A stretch of DNA of 64,000 nucleotides from Tessaracoccus sp. (GCF_016714275.1 NZ_JADJNP010000003.1:62001-126000); one strand, 5' to 3'; counted from the first letter of the stretch, positions 16,522-26,367 are shown. Notes: a model not told the origin generated them from the letters alone. Made by a program: numbers and translations.

Positions 16522-16916
16522 GTGCCGCTGTACATCCGCCAGCACAAACGGTGCTGACCAGGGGGTTTGTGAAAACAGGAACTCGATCCCGTTTCGAAAC
16601 GCCTGTGGCGAGGAGTCTGGCCACCTTCGCGTCGCTGCGTGTTGCGAAGGTGCGCCGGCACGGGTCTGGGTAAGCCGCCGCGAACAACGAAAGTGAGTGG
16701 GTCCAACTGACAAAGGTTGACGATCGGACCGGGCTTCCGACCGCTCGTCCATTCTTCCCCACAGTCTTTGTTAGCTTCGGGACGTGAGGGCGAGGATGTG
16801 GGACCGGGGATCCTCACAGGCGCATCATTCGAATGCATGACCCCGGGCCGCGAAGACACGGGCTCCCAGGGCCTGATGCCCCAATCCCCAGCGACCCATC
16901 AAACAGAGGCGACCTC
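16522..16916. other. Intergenic stretch with a hairpin
   Basis: No gene is seen in these 395 bp. CACCTTCGC (16622-16630) and GCGAAGGTG (16644-16652) form a perfect 9-bp stem with a 13-nt loop and no T-tract. It could be a weak terminator for the AhpD-like gene or a protein site. The promoter for the two large genes downstream must lie here but none stands out. Confidence 0.4.
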
Positions 16917-19900
16917 ATGTCAGCGACGATGCATGCTATCCGTGTCCGCAATGCCCAACTCAAGAAAGCCGAGCTTCGAGCCCGACGCGACGCGCAGGCG
17001 GCGTCGATCTACCCGCACGCCAGGACATTCGTCCTGACGGAGGCATCCCCGCTCGGCGATGAGGCCGGTGGCCTCGCCACCCTCGACGGCCTCCCAACGA
17101 CCCTCACGTTGGTCACGCCGGACCACATGGACCATTCACAGGACCAGCTGTTCGTCGGCCCGCATCCGGTGGCAGAGAACGCCGCCAGTTTCGACACGGA
17201 CTTCGAGGAGCTCACATTCACCGGCCACGACGGAACCTGCGCCATGCGGGGACAGCTTCGGCTCACGCGTTCCCGGACGAGGGCCTTCGGCGTGATCGAG
17301 ATCGCGGGCCAGACGTACTCCGTCCAGTACGAGGTCAAGCCGCAACGCTACGTCATGCGCATCGGTAAAGGCGCCGCCTACCTCGCAGGCACCTCGCAGA
17401 TGCCGTTGCTGAAGTGGGACACCGAATCCGACCGGTGGAAGAACGCCACCTGGTCCGAGACCGACGAGGTCTCGTTCACCTATGGCGTCGACGGTCAAGA
17501 GGTACTGGACGGGGAGAAGATGCTCACGTTCGTCGCCTCCTTCGAGGATCTGGCCACGGCGAAGAGCTGGAAGCCCGTCGACGGCTTCTACTCCGGTCTG
17601 ATCAACTCCCGGCAGGTGCTGCAGTTCGGGGTCATGTCCGGGGTGACCCCTCCGCCGTCGGGCCGCGATGGCGGCACCCTGTTCCCGTTCCAGCTGCGGG
17701 TGGCGCTCTCCGAGTTCGCCGACCGGTTCGAGGGCGCGATGCTCACCGACCGGCCCGACCTGCAGGGCACCGTCTACGGAGTGCAAGGCAGATGGGTCGG
17801 TGGCGGGGTCGCCGGCCTGTATCACCTCGCGGTCGAGGACGGAAACGGCGGCTCGCTGGTGTCCGTGCATGACGGCAGGCTCTTCATCGGCGCAGACGCC
17901 GTCGACTCGACGATTGTGGGGGACACGCTGCACTACACCGGGCTGACCGACGAGGCCGCCGCCGCCACCGGGCTGCCCACCGACGGCCACATCACGTTCT
18001 CACCCGACGGCGCGAGCGTGCTTGAGACCTCCGGCGGACACGGCGGCGGGCGGGTCACCCCGACCCAGGCCGCGGCCCTCGCCGCGAAGGCCTCGACCGA
18101 GGCACACGGCCTCGCACTGCCAGGCGACGACGCCGTCGCTGCGGCCGCGGACGGGACTCATGGGCTGGCGGAGTTGCTGACGATGTCGCAGTACGTGAAG
18201 TCGGACGACGGCAACTTCTACGACCTGTTCCAGCAGCAGTCGATGGAGGACTTCTACGCGATCCTCCAGGAATACATGGACCCAGACATCCGCAAGCAGT
18301 TCTTCAACCCGAACCCACCGCCGCTGGACCCGGGGCTCAGGTCCATCGCGGACACCCCTGGCAAGGACGGCGAGGACCCGAAGGCCTGGTACCGGCAGCT
18401 TTCGACCGCGTATGCCGTCGGGAGCCTGTCGAAGTGGAGCACCGACCCGGGCGCGCCGCTGCTCAACGGCAAACGGGCAGACTCCTGGCTGTCCAACCAG
18501 ACGGGCATCAGCCCGGTCATGCTGAGGCAGGGCCCGCTGATGTATGCCAGGCGCTACCAGGCCAAACACACCGTCCTCGACTGGTACCTGCAAGACCAGC
18601 AAGCCAATGCGGCCACCTACGAGCCCGTGATCCGTTCGAAGGCTGACGCCTGGCTGAAGGAGATGGAGGCCAACGCCACCGGAACCCCTGAGGAGTTGGC
18701 CAAGCTCCGCAAGCAGATCACCGACCTGCGGGACGCGGCCATCGTCAACAAGCAGTACTGGGCGTTCGCCGTCTACACCTACGCGACGACGCCGGCATAC
18801 CTGAACATGCTCCAGACCATCCTCGCGAGCGGCGACGAGATCGACGGCTCGGAGTTCACGCAACGGGTACAACGCACGAGTGCCCTGCTAAACGTCCTGG
18901 ATGTTTCCAGTTTCTTCACCAGCCAGTACGCCTATGTGTTGCAGCTGTTCCAGGTGGCCTCCGTGCTGCCGCAGTTGATCGACTACACCGGCGACATCAC
19001 GAAGTTCAGCTTCGTGGTCCGACAGATCGTCGACAAGTTCATCGCGCAGTACATCAACAGCGAAGACCCCAAGATGCGGGAAGCTGCCGAGGCGCTGAAG
19101 AAGCATTCGACCGAGACGCTCGTGGAGCAGATCCTCCAAGTGATGCGCCAGTCGAACGCCGCATTGTCCGGGCTGTTCAGCTGGACGACGCTGGCTGCCA
19201 CGTTCGAGAGCACCATCGCGAAGGTATTCGGCGCCCTGCCGAAGGTGGTCGCCACGACCATCTTCCTCGGCGCCGCGTCACTGCTCATCACGTTCTTCGT
19301 GACCGGCAAGGTGGACTGGAACGACATCCCGCCGCTGGACCAGGCGGTCATCATCGGCAACGCGGCCGGCATCGTCGCGCTGCTCGTGAAGGAGATCGTC
19401 GTCCGTGGCGTCGCCCTCAGCGAGGTCTGGGCCTCCAGTAACGGGCTGTGGAAGAACCTGGGCATGTTCTTCTCGCCAAGCCTGATGACCAAGGCGGAGC
19501 AGTCGATGGCCGCCGGCTTCAAGGGCTGGCTGATCCAGAGCGTCTCGGGTATCGAGGAGACCATGGACGCGATGGCCATGCGGATGTTCTTCGCCGAGGC
19601 GGCCGAGGCCGCCGCGTTGGAGGCGGAACTCGCGCGCATGACCACGATCCACAAGATCTTTGGCCGCAACCTGAGCGAGTTCCTCGCCACGAGGCTGGGC
19701 GCCGCGCTTGCCGCCGTCGGCATCATCATGTCGGCGTTCCTACTCGCCAACAGCCATGAGCCGCTCGACATCGCCGCGAACTCGCTGTTCCTGTTTGCCT
19801 CCGTGATGGAGTTCATCGCGACGGCGGGGGTGTGGGCCTGCCAGGCCTTCGGCTTGGCCGCGATCGGCGGGGTCGCCGTCGGCACCATCTTCGCCGTCGT

Positions 19901-20834
19901 CAGCGTGATCGGGGTCATAGCACTGGTGGCGGGCGCCATCCTCTTGGCCGTGCTCATGTTCCGGCCGCAGGAGAGCCCGCTGGAGAAGTGGGCGAGGGAG
20001 AAGGCCGGCACCTACTACATGAAGTACAAGACGGACATCGACTACTTCCAGCAGTACCAGCCGCTGGGCCAGAAGCAACGCTGCGGCGTCAGCCTCGCGC
20101 CCGGCGGCAAGACGTCGAACTGCCTTTTCGTCGCCGACGACGGCAGCCTGTCCCAGCGGCCGTTCGACGGCACCGGACACACCGCGTTGTACCTGCGCAC
20201 CGACGAACAGGGCCGGGCCCAGCTCGGCGCCCCCGTCCAGGACAAGGACGGCAACCGCACCTTCCTGGTCCTGGGGCTTGACCAGGAGGGGAAGCTCGTC
20301 GCGGCCAAGCCGACCGGCGACGCCACCGCGGACGCCGCTGCGCTATGGCGTGCGGAGATCCAGAGCGAGGGGACCAAGGAGAAGGACAAGGAGGGCAACT
20401 CCTTCCTGCAGTCGGCGCCCTTCCTGTTCTACAACGATGCCTGGTTCACCAAGACCGGGAAGAAGCGCTACATCGTCGCCGACGGCGCGACCGGCTGGAA
20501 GGCCGACGACGGCGCCAGCACGTCGATCACCGTCGCGATGGTCAGCACCAAGCCGGGCATGTTGACGATGGCCGACGTCGCCTGGATGACCTATGAGCAC
20601 GACAAGTCAGCGTCCCCGGTATTGGGCATCCCCGGCAGCGCGCCGCGCAAGTGGGCACTCTCTCCTGCCCTGCCGAAAGGCCTGCTGTTCCTGAACGACA
20701 CCGGTGCGGTCGTGATGGAGCTCGGCGTCGACGTGCCGCCCGCACCGGAAGCGACCTACACACTGAGCGTAGACAACGAGGTCGGCAGGCTGGACACGTC
20801 GTTCAAGCTGAAGATCAGCCCTGCGGGGGCCTGA
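16917..20834 (+). CDS. Large protein with C-terminal membrane-helix cluster (unknown family)
   Basis: 1305 residues from the ATG at 16917; an in-frame ATG at 16833 lacks a ribosome site. I do not recognise a family. There is no signal peptide. Residues 30-370 are beta-rich and globular, with aromatic and glycine turns. Residues 420-760 are mostly helical. Hydrophobic stretches lie at about 776-796, 808-828, 926-944, 954-973 and 977-1014 (long enough for two passes), with amphipathic helices around them. Residues 1030-1305 are again beta-rich and soluble. This order, soluble-helical-membrane-soluble, is seen in some pore-forming or translocated proteins, but that is only analogy. It is separated by 3 bp from the Hint-domain gene, so the two products very likely act together. 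Confidence 0.8.
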   Translation: MSATMHAIRVRNAQLKKAELRARRDAQAASIYPHARTFVLTEASPLGDEAGGLATLDGLPTTLTLVTPDHMDHSQDQLFVGPHPVAENAASFDTDFEELTFTGHDGTCAMRGQLRLTRSRTRAFGVIEIAGQTYSVQYEVKPQRYVMRIGKGAAYLAGTSQMPLLKWDTESDRWKNATWSETDEVSFTYGVDGQEVLDGEKMLTFVASFEDLATAKSWKPVDGFYSGLINSRQVLQFGVMSGVTPPPSGRDGGTLFPFQLRVALSEFADRFEGAMLTDRPDLQGTVYGVQGRWVGGGVAGLYHLAVEDGNGGSLVSVHDGRLFIGADAVDSTIVGDTLHYTGLTDEAAAATGLPTDGHITFSPDGASVLETSGGHGGGRVTPTQAAALAAKASTEAHGLALPGDDAVAAAADGTHGLAELLTMSQYVKSDDGNFYDLFQQQSMEDFYAILQEYMDPDIRKQFFNPNPPPLDPGLRSIADTPGKDGEDPKAWYRQLSTAYAVGSLSKWSTDPGAPLLNGKRADSWLSNQTGISPVMLRQGPLMYARRYQAKHTVLDWYLQDQQANAATYEPVIRSKADAWLKEMEANATGTPEELAKLRKQITDLRDAAIVNKQYWAFAVYTYATTPAYLNMLQTILASGDEIDGSEFTQRVQRTSALLNVLDVSSFFTSQYAYVLQLFQVASVLPQLIDYTGDITKFSFVVRQIVDKFIAQYINSEDPKMREAAEALKKHSTETLVEQILQVMRQSNAALSGLFSWTTLAATFESTIAKVFGALPKVVATTIFLGAASLLITFFVTGKVDWNDIPPLDQAVIIGNAAGIVALLVKEIVVRGVALSEVWASSNGLWKNLGMFFSPSLMTKAEQSMAAGFKGWLIQSVSGIEETMDAMAMRMFFAEAAEAAALEAELARMTTIHKIFGRNLSEFLATRLGAALAAVGIIMSAFLLANSHEPLDIAANSLFLFASVMEFIATAGVWACQAFGLAAIGGVAVGTIFAVVSVIGVIALVAGAILLAVLMFRPQESPLEKWAREKAGTYYMKYKTDIDYFQQYQPLGQKQRCGVSLAPGGKTSNCLFVADDGSLSQRPFDGTGHTALYLRTDEQGRAQLGAPVQDKDGNRTFLVLGLDQEGKLVAAKPTGDATADAAALWRAEIQSEGTKEKDKEGNSFLQSAPFLFYNDAWFTKTGKKRYIVADGATGWKADDGASTSITVAMVSTKPGMLTMADVAWMTYEHDKSASPVLGIPGSAPRKWALSPALPKGLLFLNDTGAVVMELGVDVPPAPEATYTLSVDNEVGRLDTSFKLKISPAGA

Positions 20835-20837
20835 GCC

Positions 20838-23231
20838 GTGGCAAACGCGTTCGCCCCGACCCAGGTGGAGATCCTCGCCGCAGCGCTGCCCCCGGATGGT
20901 GCCAACCCGATCGGGGTGGCGGCGCGGGGCATCCTCGTCACCCACGCCAAGGGTGCCACCCCGGGCCACTGGTCCCAGCTGTTCGGGACCGGCCCGGCGT
21001 TCAAGGACGTGTTCTTTCCCGGCCTCGTGCCGGACCCCCGGGAGGGAGAGATCCAGCGCCTGACCGGACTGGACGGCGAGTTCTTCAAGAACCTCGCCGT
21101 GGCGGCGTTGTGCCAGCAGATGGGACTGGTCACCAGCAGCATCCGCCCGCAGATCCAGCTGGGGTTGATCGGGCAAGACCTGGCGGGGTTCAACGGGCGG
21201 CTGCGACCGTCGGTGTGGGCCTGGTACGCGTACTGCCTGGGATCCGTCGATGGCGACACCCGAACCGCGTTGGCGGCGTTCCCCGACGAAGCCAGCCGGG
21301 CGCAGGCCAGAGGCCAGTACCTGCAGGGTCTGACCGGCGACGCCTGGATCAACGACAAGCTGGTTCAGCTGGCGTCGGGTTCCTGGAGCAATCCCGCCTG
21401 GGAGCTGTTCCACCATTGGTGCAAGCTGGTGGCGCTCGGCACGCCGGTCGCGGAGATCGACTCCGCGATCGCCACCATCAAGGCCAAGGGGCTTCCGATC
21501 CCGGACCCGGTGGGTCCGACGTCGTGGCGGGCATGGACCGGGTGGCTGGGGGGCGACATCGGCGGGGGTGACCTGCCCGACGCGGTGGCAGCCATCCTCA
21601 AGACCAAGTGCCAGGTCTATCCGGGGGCCAGGTGGCCGTCCTGCCTGGAGGAGGCGGCCAGCTACGAGTTCACGGCCAATTCGCAGCCCGGAACCAAGTA
21701 CCGGAGGGTGCCCTCGGGTAGCTGCCTGACGGCCGGCACCCAGGTGGTGCTGGGCGACGGCGCCCTGCGTCCCATCGAGCAGGTGGCGGTCGGCGACATG
21801 GTGGCGACCCCCGCCGGCCCGCGATCCGTCGTACTGGTGGCCACGCCGTCGCGCGACGGCCGGGCCGTGTTCGGCTTCGATGGTCACGGCTTCGGGTTCC
21901 TGGCGACGCATCCGTTCGTGGTGCATGACCCCGACCCGGCCTCGCCGGGAGGTTACGCCGCCGTCGACCCGGCCGTGCTGGCGCGGGCGGTGCCGACGCT
22001 GACCCAATTCGGAGTGCAGGCGCTCCGGGCGGGCTCGCCGTCGCTGGTGGCGTGGCGGACGTCGGGGGCGGTCCCGTTCGAGCCGCCCGCGGTCGTGGGC
22101 CGCGACCCCGGCCCCGACGCGCTCGTCTATGACCTCATCGTGGAGCCGACCGCCGACGGCCGATCCGAGTACTTCGCGGGCGACGATACGGTGCAGGTGC
22201 TTGTCAGCTCGGAGATCCCGCGCTACCTGGCGGCCCCGCAGACGGCTGCCGTCGTCGTGGCGGTGCTGGAGGCGTGTGCCGGTCCGATCCTGCAGGAGCT
22301 GGTGTCGGTGCCAGATGCAGGGTTCGCTGACCTGCTCTCGATCGGGCTGGATGCGGCGGCCCGGACGATCCTGCCCCGGGTGGGTCCGAAGCTGGCACCC
22401 TCGGCGTCCTTGCTGGCGGAGGCGGCGCCGCTGGCGTCTGAGGCTCCCGAGATCCTGGAGGGCGTCGGGGCCCTTACGGGGGCGCTCGGCTCCGGAGACG
22501 GCTACGACAGGAGGGCCGGAACGCTGATCGAACAGTTCCTACCCCGGTTCGTTCCTCAGCTTCAGGCCGCGATCGCGCTGGGGTGGCGCAGCTTCACCCT
22601 GGCGTCCTCCGGGGGAGCGACGGTGTTGGCCGTCAGCCTCTACTCGTTCGACCTGTTCGATCCGGCGTCGCGGCTGGAAAGCGCCGACGCTGAGATCGAC
22701 CTGACCTTGGCCACCGGCGCCGCCGAGTGGTGCAGGACGCTGCCGGTGCGCCCGGCCGCGGGCACCGACCACTGGTACTTCGCGAGCGACGACGTGGGCT
22801 ACTTCGACCAGTGGCGACCGGCGCTGGCGGGTGAGACGCCGGCGGACGGAGGTGAATGGTGGCTTCGGGTGCGGCTGCGGCGTCGCTCCACTGGGGAGTT
22901 CGTCCCTGGGACGGCGTCGCTGCTGGTGCCGGCCTTCGTCGGCCACGGGTTCCAGGCGTACGCGCTGCCGGTGGTCGACGACGACGGCGCCGTCGTCGGG
23001 CAGGTGGCCATCGACGTCAGGACGCTCGGCCCGGACGGCTTGCGCGAGGACATCGAAGGCAGGGCGGCCTGGACCCAGGCGGATGAGGGCGCTGTCGCCA
23101 GCCGGCTGGCCGCTGCGGTGATCGAGGCCCTGCCCGACGCCGTCGCCTCCGGCATGTTGGTGTTCCGGTCGGCCGCCGCCACCCCGGAAGGGCAACAGGC
23201 CGCCGACCTGCTGGCTTCCGCTGGGACCTGA
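20838..23231 (+). CDS. Hint-domain (hedgehog/intein-type autoprocessing) protein
   Basis: 797 residues, GTG start 3 bp after the preceding stop. Residues 1-290 are helical and unrecognised. A Hint domain spans about 294-460: SGSCLTAGTQVVLGDG puts the catalytic cysteine at 296, RPIEQVAVGDMVATPAG follows, then the THPF block at 357-360 and the closing strands VYDLIVEPTADG and VQVLVSSE. There is no C-terminal His-Asn, so full protein splicing is unlikely; cleavage or ester formation of hedgehog type is more plausible. Residues 460-797 are partly helical, then beta-rich, with a DHWYFASDDVGYFDQW stretch. Hint domains occur in bacterial polymorphic toxins and secreted proteins. No immunity-type gene follows. 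Confidence 0.8.
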   Translation: MANAFAPTQVEILAAALPPDGANPIGVAARGILVTHAKGATPGHWSQLFGTGPAFKDVFFPGLVPDPREGEIQRLTGLDGEFFKNLAVAALCQQMGLVTSSIRPQIQLGLIGQDLAGFNGRLRPSVWAWYAYCLGSVDGDTRTALAAFPDEASRAQARGQYLQGLTGDAWINDKLVQLASGSWSNPAWELFHHWCKLVALGTPVAEIDSAIATIKAKGLPIPDPVGPTSWRAWTGWLGGDIGGGDLPDAVAAILKTKCQVYPGARWPSCLEEAASYEFTANSQPGTKYRRVPSGSCLTAGTQVVLGDGALRPIEQVAVGDMVATPAGPRSVVLVATPSRDGRAVFGFDGHGFGFLATHPFVVHDPDPASPGGYAAVDPAVLARAVPTLTQFGVQALRAGSPSLVAWRTSGAVPFEPPAVVGRDPGPDALVYDLIVEPTADGRSEYFAGDDTVQVLVSSEIPRYLAAPQTAAVVVAVLEACAGPILQELVSVPDAGFADLLSIGLDAAARTILPRVGPKLAPSASLLAEAAPLASEAPEILEGVGALTGALGSGDGYDRRAGTLIEQFLPRFVPQLQAAIALGWRSFTLASSGGATVLAVSLYSFDLFDPASRLESADAEIDLTLATGAAEWCRTLPVRPAAGTDHWYFASDDVGYFDQWRPALAGETPADGGEWWLRVRLRRRSTGEFVPGTASLLVPAFVGHGFQAYALPVVDDDGAVVGQVAIDVRTLGPDGLREDIEGRAAWTQADEGAVASRLAAAVIEALPDAVASGMLVFRSAAATPEGQQAADLLASAGT

Positions 23232-23332
23232 GGCCCGGGACGCGTTCGCCGGACTCCATCAGCGTCCCGTCGAGGTGACTTGGACAAGGCATGCAGCGAG
23301 GGCGCAATCTCGTAGGGCCTGTCGGGTCCCTT

Positions 23333-23389
23333 CGCAACCATGACAGACCCCCTAGTCAATGGCGTTTGACTAGGGGGTTCGGGTGTGGA
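23333..23389 (+). repeat. Left copy of the 57-bp repeat (attL candidate)
   Basis: It matches 28584-28640 at 53 of 57 positions. It contains a 12-bp perfect stem. The left end of the integrative element is placed here. Confidence 0.7.
23348..23377. terminator. Strong hairpin, likely bidirectional terminator
   Basis: CCCCCTAGTCAA (23348-23359) and TTGACTAGGGGG (23366-23377) form a perfect 12-bp stem with a 6-nt loop, 117 bp after the Hint-gene stop. The same stem recurs beside the integrase genes at 28599 and 58305. Confidence 0.6.
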
Positions 23390-23705
23390 TGCAATGGAGC
23401 GCTGCGAGAACAGACGACCACGGGTCGAGAGGCTGGTTTCCGCGTGGAATCAAGGCATACGCGAAGATGCCGAGTCCGAGGACGGGGCCGATGACCCGTT
23501 GATCGGCGCGTCGGCGGAACCAAAGAAACGACCTCGAACACGCCTGACGGACAGCGAAGTGAACGCTATGCGAACAGCCCGCGCGCAGGGCGTGAGCGTG
23601 AACGCGTTGGCGCGCCGTTTCGGGGTTCACCGGGGCACGGTGTGGGCGATGACCCACCCAGCGCGATCGGCTGCGCCGTTGGTGCCGGTCGTGCGGGTTT
23701 CGTCG
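23385..23705 (+). pseudogene. HTH domain fragment (recombinase-type)
   Basis: The ORF starts inside the left repeat. Its centre, RLTDSEVNAMRTARAQGVSV followed by ALARRFGVHRGTVWAM, is a resolvase-type helix-turn-helix. No catalytic recombinase domain is present. The ORF then runs 180 bp antisense into the DUF1048 gene, so its real end is unclear. It is probably a remnant or a small DNA-binding gene of the element. Confidence 0.45.
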
Positions 23706-24017
23706 TCAGGGCTTCTTGCGGATCGACTCCTGAAGCTGGTCGGCGAACGTCGGGGCGTCGCCGATGAGGTCGTCGCAGAACGCGGCGACGTCGGGGCCGA
23801 TCAGCTCCATGGCGGTCTTGCCCGAGGCGACGCCGGTCTCGAAGAAGTCGACGATCTCGGACAGCAGATCGCCGTCGGTCAGTGAGATGGGTCCGATCTT
23901 GAACAGGTACTTCTGCACCTCCTCGTAGACGATCCGGTAGTCCGGTGGCAGCGCCTTGACTCTGGCCATGTGCGCCCGCCACTGCCGCTTGCCCTCGATC
24001 AGGTCTCTGATGCTCAT
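23706..24017 (-). CDS. DUF1048 family protein
   Basis: 103 residues. It is of the DUF1048 type: a short helical protein with ALPPDYRIVYEEVQKYLF and a C-terminal LIGPDVAAFCDDLIGDAPTF. It is the last of three genes (PadR, DUF1048, DUF1048), and a 1-bp gap separates it from the paralogue upstream. Such proteins usually accompany PadR regulators and ABC exporters; their biochemical role is unknown. Confidence 0.75.
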   Translation of the reverse strand: MSIRDLIEGKRQWRAHMARVKALPPDYRIVYEEVQKYLFKIGPISLTDGDLLSEIVDFFETGVASGKTAMELIGPDVAAFCDDLIGDAPTFADQLQESIRKKP

Positions 24018-24018
24018 G

Positions 24019-24375
24019 TCAATCTCCCAGCCTGCTCAGTCTGCGTGCGACGGTCCTGTTCAGTTGCTCGCGCCACTTGTCGCGGTAGTCTTTCGCGCCG
24101 TCTTCTCCGGCCACCGCCGCGCAGAAGCCTGGGATGTCGTCTCCCAGCGCCTTCACGACGCTCTGCCCGTCCGCCGCCGTCGTCTTGAGCAGTCCGAGGA
24201 CGCCGTCGACGATCGGGGTGAGATTGCGGCCGGTGAAGTTACTGTGCTCCCACAACTGGTCTTCGATCTGTCCCCACGCCTGGCGGTAGTCCTCGGGCAG
24301 CGCCGCGACACGGGCCTCGAACGCCTGCCAGTCCCGGGTCAGGTCGCTGCCGGTGATCCTCTCCCAGAAGTTCAT
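24019..24375 (-). CDS. DUF1048 family protein (paralogue)
   Basis: 118 residues, start ATG at 24373-24375, overlapping the PadR stop by 4 bp. It has the same architecture as its neighbour: ALPEDYRQAWGQIEDQLWEH, then ALGDDIPGFCAAVAGED. The two probably arose by tandem duplication and may form a heteromer. Confidence 0.75.
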   Translation of the reverse strand: MNFWERITGSDLTRDWQAFEARVAALPEDYRQAWGQIEDQLWEHSNFTGRNLTPIVDGVLGLLKTTAADGQSVVKALGDDIPGFCAAVAGEDGAKDYRDKWREQLNRTVARRLSRLGD

Positions 24376-24689
24376 GCTCCGTCCTCCTTCAGTTTGTCGA
24401 TCCTCGATGACAGGTAGTCCCATCTGGCCCAGAACCTCGCTAGCTCCCCACGTCCGGTGTCGTTGAGCGTGTAGAACTTGCGCGGCGGGCCCAGCTCCGA
24501 CGGGCGCTTCGCGACATCGACCAGTCCGCGCTTCTCCAGCCGCAGCAGGATCGTGTAGACCGTTCCCTCGGTGACATCGGCGAAGCCGAGCTCGGTCAGC
24601 CGACGGGTGATCGCATATCCGTAGGTCTCCTCGGCGTCGATGATCCGCAGCACGCAGCCCTCCAGCGTGCCCTTCAACATCTCGGTCAA
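24372..24689 (-). CDS. PadR family transcriptional regulator
   Basis: 105 residues. The PadR winged helix is clear: MLKGTLEGCVLRIIDAEETYGYAI begins it, VTEGTVYTILLRLEKRGLV is the recognition helix, then GPPRKFYTLNDTGRGEL forms the wing. PadR proteins release their operator on binding a drug or phenolic compound. It is divergent from the exporter genes, which it most likely represses from the 24690-24814 gap. Confidence 0.85.
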   Translation of the reverse strand: MTEMLKGTLEGCVLRIIDAEETYGYAITRRLTELGFADVTEGTVYTILLRLEKRGLVDVAKRPSELGPPRKFYTLNDTGRGELARFWARWDYLSSRIDKLKEDGA

Positions 24690-24814
24690 TCCGTCGATGA
24701 TCCATCCCCTCCGTCCTCACCGGGTTGCGCTACCTCGTCACACATGGTACCACTAGATCGTAACACAGAGTAGCGGGCGGATTCCTCCCGCGCCCGAACA
24801 GAAAGGACACGCTC

Positions 24815-25597
24815 ATGACGCCTCCACCGGCGGCCACCGCCGTGATCAGCATGCGCGCCGTGCAGAAGTCGTACGGCAAGCTGGAGGTGCTCCGCGGCGT
24901 GGACCTCGACGTCCAGCGCGGCAGCATCTTCGCCCTGCTCGGCTCCAATGGAGCCGGCAAGACCACGGTCGTGAAGATCCTGGCCACCCTGCTGGCGGCC
25001 GACGCGGGCACCGCGACGGTGAACGGCTTCGACGTTGCGACCCAGGCTTCACAGGTCCGGGAATCGATCAGCCTGACCGGGCAGTTCGCCGCCGTCGACG
25101 AGATCCTCACCGGGCGGGAGAACCTGATCCTCATCGCCAAGCTCAGGCATGTGAACGACCCGGATGCGATCGCCGACGACCTGCTCGCGCGATTCTCCCT
25201 GACCGACGCCGCCAGCCGGAAGGTCGCCACCTACTCCGGCGGCATGCGCCGTCGCCTCGACATCGCGATGAGCCTCATCGGCAAGCCGCCCGTGGTGTTC
25301 CTCGACGAGCCGACCACCGGCTTGGACCCCGAGGCACGCATCGAGGTCTGGCAGACCGTCAAGCAACTCGCCCAGGACGGCACCACCGTGCTGCTGACCA
25401 CCCAGTACCTCGACGAGGCCGAGCAACTCGCCGACCGCATCGCCATCCTGCACCAGGGCACGATCATCGCAGGCGGCACCCTCGCCGAGCTCAAGCAGCT
25501 CCTCCCGCCCGCGACCGTCGAGTACGTCAAGAAGCAGCCGACGCTGGAAGAGGTCTTCCTCTCCATCGTCAGCGACACCGGAAGGAACGAATCATGA
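24815..25597 (+). CDS. ABC transporter ATPase, DrrA-like drug exporter
   Basis: 260 residues, ATG after AGAAAGGA. Walker A GSNGAGKTT (43-51), signature YSGGMRRRLDIA (about 143-154), Walker B VVFLDEPTTGLDPEAR, and the DrrA-type tail ending in TLEEVFLSIV. This subfamily exports antibiotics, lipids or glycolipids with an ABC-2 permease. The substrate is unknown. It overlaps the permease gene by 4 bp. Confidence 0.85.
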   Translation: MTPPPAATAVISMRAVQKSYGKLEVLRGVDLDVQRGSIFALLGSNGAGKTTVVKILATLLAADAGTATVNGFDVATQASQVRESISLTGQFAAVDEILTGRENLILIAKLRHVNDPDAIADDLLARFSLTDAASRKVATYSGGMRRRLDIAMSLIGKPPVVFLDEPTTGLDPEARIEVWQTVKQLAQDGTTVLLTTQYLDEAEQLADRIAILHQGTIIAGGTLAELKQLLPPATVEYVKKQPTLEEVFLSIVSDTGRNES

Positions 25598-26367
25598 CCG
25601 CACACTTCCTCGGCGACACCGCCGTTCTCACCGGGCGATCCCTGCGCCACATCGTGCGCAGCCCGGACACCATCATCACGACCGCGCTCATGCCGATCGC
25701 CATGATGCTGCTTTTCGTCTACGTCTTCGGCGGCGCGATCGACACCGGGCAGGGCGCAGGCACCGGTGACTACGTGAACTACCTGCTGCCGGGCATCCTG
25801 CTCATCACGATCGCCTCCGGCATCTCCTACACCGCGTTCCGGCTGTTCGGGGACCTGCAAGGCGGCATCTTCGAACGCTTCCAGTCCATGCCCATCGCCC
25901 GATCCTCGGTGCTGTGGGCGCACGTGCTCACCTCGCTCGTCGCCAACGTCGTCGCGCTCGTGGTGGTCGTCGGCGTCGCACTGCTGATGGGCTTCCGCAC
26001 CGGGGCCAACCTGTCCGAGTGGCTCGCCGTCACCGGAATCCTGCTCCTGTTCACCCTGGCGCTGACCTGGATCGCCGTGATCCCCGGCCTGACAGCGAAG
26101 ACCGTGGACGGCGCCAGCGCGTTCTCCTACCCGCTGATCTTCCTGCCCTTCCTCAGCTCCGCATTCGTTCCCACCGAGTCCATGCCGGGACCGGTGCGCT
26201 GGTTCGCCGAGAACCAGCCGGTCACCTCGATCGTGAACACGATCCGCGACCTGCTCGCCGGCCAACCTGCGAGCGCGAACATCTGGATCGCCCTCGCCTG
26301 GTGCCTCGGCATCCTCGTTGTCGCGTACATCTTCGCGATGATCGCCTATCGCCGCAGGATCAGCTAG
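25594..26367 (+). CDS. ABC-2 type permease, DrrB-like
   Basis: 257 residues with six membrane helices. It carries the ABC-2 pattern IFERFQSMPIARSSVLWAHV and the late PLIFLPFLSSAFVPTESMPG, typical of DrrB. It overlaps the ATPase gene by 4 bp and completes the exporter. PadR on the other strand is the likely repressor. Confidence 0.85.
   Translation: MTAHFLGDTAVLTGRSLRHIVRSPDTIITTALMPIAMMLLFVYVFGGAIDTGQGAGTGDYVNYLLPGILLITIASGISYTAFRLFGDLQGGIFERFQSMPIARSSVLWAHVLTSLVANVVALVVVVGVALLMGFRTGANLSEWLAVTGILLLFTLALTWIAVIPGLTAKTVDGASAFSYPLIFLPFLSSAFVPTESMPGPVRWFAENQPVTSIVNTIRDLLAGQPASANIWIALAWCLGILVVAYIFAMIAYRRRIS

Noticed and set aside
20838..23231. Intein splicing in the Hint protein
   Set aside because: No His-Asn at the end of the domain and no host protein whose halves flank it.
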